Positions 61,956 to 64,000 of a stretch of 64,000 nt of DNA are shown piece after piece. The DNA comes from Methylomagnum ishizawai. Its GTDB lineage: Bacteria > Pseudomonadota > Gammaproteobacteria > Methylococcales > Methylococcaceae. The stretch lies in contig NZ_FXAM01000001.1 of NCBI RefSeq assembly GCF_900155475.1, forward strand, positions 3,544,881 to 3,608,880, written 5' to 3'. The position numbers were made by a program, and so were the translations under genes. The notes under the pieces were generated by a model, which ran no database searches, was not told the DNA's origin, and worked only from the letters and a program-made list of their open reading frames with translations. Every line of letters begins with the position of its first letter. Within the stretch, counting starts at the first letter, position 1.

Positions 61956-62804
61956 ATGAAACCATGGCTTGTCGGCTGGGCCTTGGTCCTGGCGCTGGAT
62001 TGGGACGCGGCGGAAGCGCGGAGCCTGCGCGGCAAGCGCCTGAAATCCACCCCCGACACGGCGGCAACCGATAGCGGCGACCGCAAAAAAACCGATAGCC
62101 TCGCCATCGAAGCCGACGAATCGGTCGCCGAACAGGTCAACGACCCCGCCTCCTTCCTGCGCGAAATCAGCCTCGACACCCGTATCGAACACGGCACCGG
62201 ACCCGATCCCACCACCCTTGAACTCACCCCCACCCTGGCCCTGCCCCTCGGCCAGAGGTTCCGCTTCGAAAGCGGGATTCCGGTGCTGCTGAACGGTCCC
62301 GGCGACCGCAACGATATCGAACCGGGGGATCTCTATGGCTCGCTGGCCTATATCTTCGCCTCGACCCGGAGCGCCAATTATCTGGCCGACCTACGTATCG
62401 ATTTCCCCACCGGCAACCTCCCGTTCAACGCCGGACAGGACGTCGCGCTTTGGCATGTGGGGCTGGGCGCGGTGGGCTACGCCTTCCAAGAGTTTGGCTT
62501 CCTGCTGGTTTCCAAACTGGAATACCAGCGCTCGATCCCCCGCGGCCGGGGAGACGCCCGCATCGCCGACCTGCTGGGCAATCTCGCCCTGGTCTACCTC
62601 TGGTCCGATACCGCCTATTTGCGCGGCGAATTCACCCTCACCCTGAACGAACGGGCGGGTTGGCGCAATGCGGGGCTATTCGCCGTGGAAGCGGGCTGGG
62701 TGTTCTTCGATCATTATTCGGTGGCGCTGGGCTACGAGTTCGACGCCTGGGGCAGCCCGGAACTCCGCAATGCCGCCAATCTCGCGCTGGGCTATCTATT
62801 CTGA
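61956..62804 (+). CDS. Hypothetical outer-membrane beta-barrel protein
   Basis: 282 residues with a signal peptide (MKPWLVGWALVLALDWDAAEA), a charged linker, and from about 70 an alternating hydrophobic/polar beta-strand pattern. It ends NLALGYLF with a C-terminal Phe, as barrel proteins do. It resembles the MetA-pathway-like transporter barrels, but that is a weak call. It lies 24 bases after the Rieske gene and may be co-transcribed. Confidence 0.6.
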   Translation: MKPWLVGWALVLALDWDAAEARSLRGKRLKSTPDTAATDSGDRKKTDSLAIEADESVAEQVNDPASFLREISLDTRIEHGTGPDPTTLELTPTLALPLGQRFRFESGIPVLLNGPGDRNDIEPGDLYGSLAYIFASTRSANYLADLRIDFPTGNLPFNAGQDVALWHVGLGAVGYAFQEFGFLLVSKLEYQRSIPRGRGDARIADLLGNLALVYLWSDTAYLRGEFTLTLNERAGWRNAGLFAVEAGWVFFDHYSVALGYEFDAWGSPELRNAANLALGYLF

Positions 62805-62852
62805 ACCGCAGGGCGGGTACAATCCGCCGCTTCCCACTTTCCACCGCCACCC

Positions 62853-64000
62853 ATGTCCCAACTTAATCCCCAACAACACGCCGCCGTGGTCACGCTGGAT
62901 TGCCCGCTCCTGGTCCTGGCCGGGGCCGGCAGCGGCAAGACCAAGGTCATCACCGAGAAAATCGCCCATCTCATCCGGCAAGGCACCCCGGCCCGTAACA
63001 TCGCCGCCGTCACCTTCACCAACAAGGCGGCGCGGGAAATGAAATCCCGCGTGGGCCGCATCGTGGACGAGCGCCATATCCGGGGACTGACGGTCTCGAC
63101 CTTCCACGCCCTGGGCCTCGATATCGTGCGGCGCGAACACAAGGCGCTGGGTTTCAAGCAGAACATCTCGATCTTCGACGAACACGACCGCCTGGTGCTG
63201 CTCAAGGAACTCATCAAGCATTCGGTGTCGGAATGGGATATCGACAAGGCGGAAAGCTACGCCTGGCAAATCAGCCGTTGGAAAAACCTGTTCATCATCC
63301 CGGAACAGGCCCAGGCGGAACCGGAAGGGCTGCATCCCGGCGTGGCCCGGCTCTATGGCGAATATGTGCGCCATCTGCGGGCCTATAACGCGGTGGATTT
63401 CGACGATTTGATCCTGTTGCCGGTGCTGTTGTTCCAGGACCAGCCGGAAGTATTGGAGCAATGGCGGCACAAAATCCGCTATCTGCTGGTGGACGAATAC
63501 CAGGATACCAACCAGACCCAATATCAACTGGTCAAGCTGCTGGCCGGGGCGCTGGGCCGCTTCACCGTGGTGGGCGACGACGACCAGTCGATCTATTCCT
63601 GGCGCGGTGCCCAGCCGGAAAACCTCGCGCATTTGCAACGCGATTATCCCCGGCTCAAGGTCATCAAGCTGGAACAGAACTACCGCTCGACCGGGCGCAT
63701 CCTCAAGGTCGCCAACCAACTCATCGCCAACAATCCCCACCCGTTCGAGAAACGGCTGTGGAGTGCCTTGGGCTATGGCGACCCGCTGCGGGTGCTGAGC
63801 CACAAGGACGACCTCCAGGAAGCCCGCAACCTCGCCACCGACCTGGTCCATCACCGCTTCCGCCACGGCGGCAAATATCAGGATTATGCCATCCTCTACC
63901 GGGGCAACCATCAATCACGGCCTTTCGAGCAGGCGCTGCGCGAACACAGCATCCCCTATTTCATCAGCGGCGGCATGTCGTTCTTCGGCTATACGGAAGT
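62853..64000 (+). CDS. rep: ATP-dependent DNA helicase Rep (3'-truncated by window edge)
   Basis: The frame is open from ATG 62853 to the end, 382 codons of a protein normally near 670. Superfamily 1A helicase motifs: Walker A AGAGSGKT (23-30), TFTNKAAREM, LLVDEYQDTN, and VVGDDDQSIYSWRGA. LEQNYRSTGRILK and YRGNHQSRPFE match Rep rather than UvrD. It helps forks past obstacles as the PriC/DnaB-associated motor. Confidence 0.95.
   Translation, partial: MSQLNPQQHAAVVTLDCPLLVLAGAGSGKTKVITEKIAHLIRQGTPARNIAAVTFTNKAAREMKSRVGRIVDERHIRGLTVSTFHALGLDIVRREHKALGFKQNISIFDEHDRLVLLKELIKHSVSEWDIDKAESYAWQISRWKNLFIIPEQAQAEPEGLHPGVARLYGEYVRHLRAYNAVDFDDLILLPVLLFQDQPEVLEQWRHKIRYLLVDEYQDTNQTQYQLVKLLAGALGRFTVVGDDDQSIYSWRGAQPENLAHLQRDYPRLKVIKLEQNYRSTGRILKVANQLIANNPHPFEKRLWSALGYGDPLRVLSHKDDLQEARNLATDLVHHRFRHGGKYQDYAILYRGNHQSRPFEQALREHSIPYFISGGMSFFGYTE

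Overview
The window is GC-rich, densely coding DNA from a gammaproteobacterium. The hopanoid locus (squalene synthase, squalene-hopene cyclase, HpnH, HpnG, HpnN and the aminotransferase HpnO), together with copCD and a SUF-type Fe-S operon, suggests a methanotroph of the Methylococcaceae (Methylococcus/Methylomagnum-like). That placement is inference from gene content: no methane monooxygenase or rRNA gene lies in the window.

Layout. 1-1.2 kb: the 3' end of relA, then a Phd/PIN toxin-antitoxin pair bracketed by a perfect 106-bp duplication of the relA 3' end. 1.2-6.5 kb: a DUF1330 protein, an MpaB-like oxygenase, and a convergent three-gene unit (SDR reductase, sulfotransferase, cytochrome P450) that looks like an uncharacterised tailoring pathway. 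6.8-9 kb: a monoheme cytochrome c and two lineage-specific exported proteins. 9.1-15 kb: rlmL, acyP, a GGA-rich intergenic transcript that looks like a CsrB/RsmZ-type regulatory RNA, a nitroreductase and an HTTM-DCC fusion. 15-18 kb: exbB-exbD-lpxK-ycaR-kdsB. 18-25.7 kb: rlmM, phoU, and an envelope cluster bamA-skp-fabZ-lpxA-rnhB that lacks lpxD and lpxB, then a MOSC protein.

25.7-31.5 kb is the main accessory island: a two-gene module of a SIR2-like/TIR effector and a large membrane-anchored STAND NTPase, probably an NLR-like anti-phage system. An 850-bp IS5-family element has inserted at the gene junction and cut 28 residues from the effector. A relic of a PEP-CTERM protein follows.

31.8-41.9 kb holds an ICMT-like methyltransferase and the hopanoid cluster. 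hpnH is divergent from sqs-shc-hpnG-hpnN-hpnO, and squalene seems to be made by a single squalene synthase rather than HpnCDE. 41.9-43.3 kb has three unrecognised genes. 43.3-54 kb: copCD, a secreted GH30-like glycosidase, msrQ, a YeeE/YedE pair, corA, a GT2 glycosyltransferase, a frameshifted gene, a DUF1097 protein and an L,D-transpeptidase. 54.1-62 kb is the SUF operon (Rrf2 regulator, sufB, a VapBC-like pair inserted in the operon, sufC, sufD, sufS, an alpha/beta hydrolase, sufU, a Rieske protein). An outer-membrane barrel protein and the start of rep close the window.

No tRNA, rRNA or CRISPR array was recognised. Family assignments come from reading motifs by eye; no database search was run.
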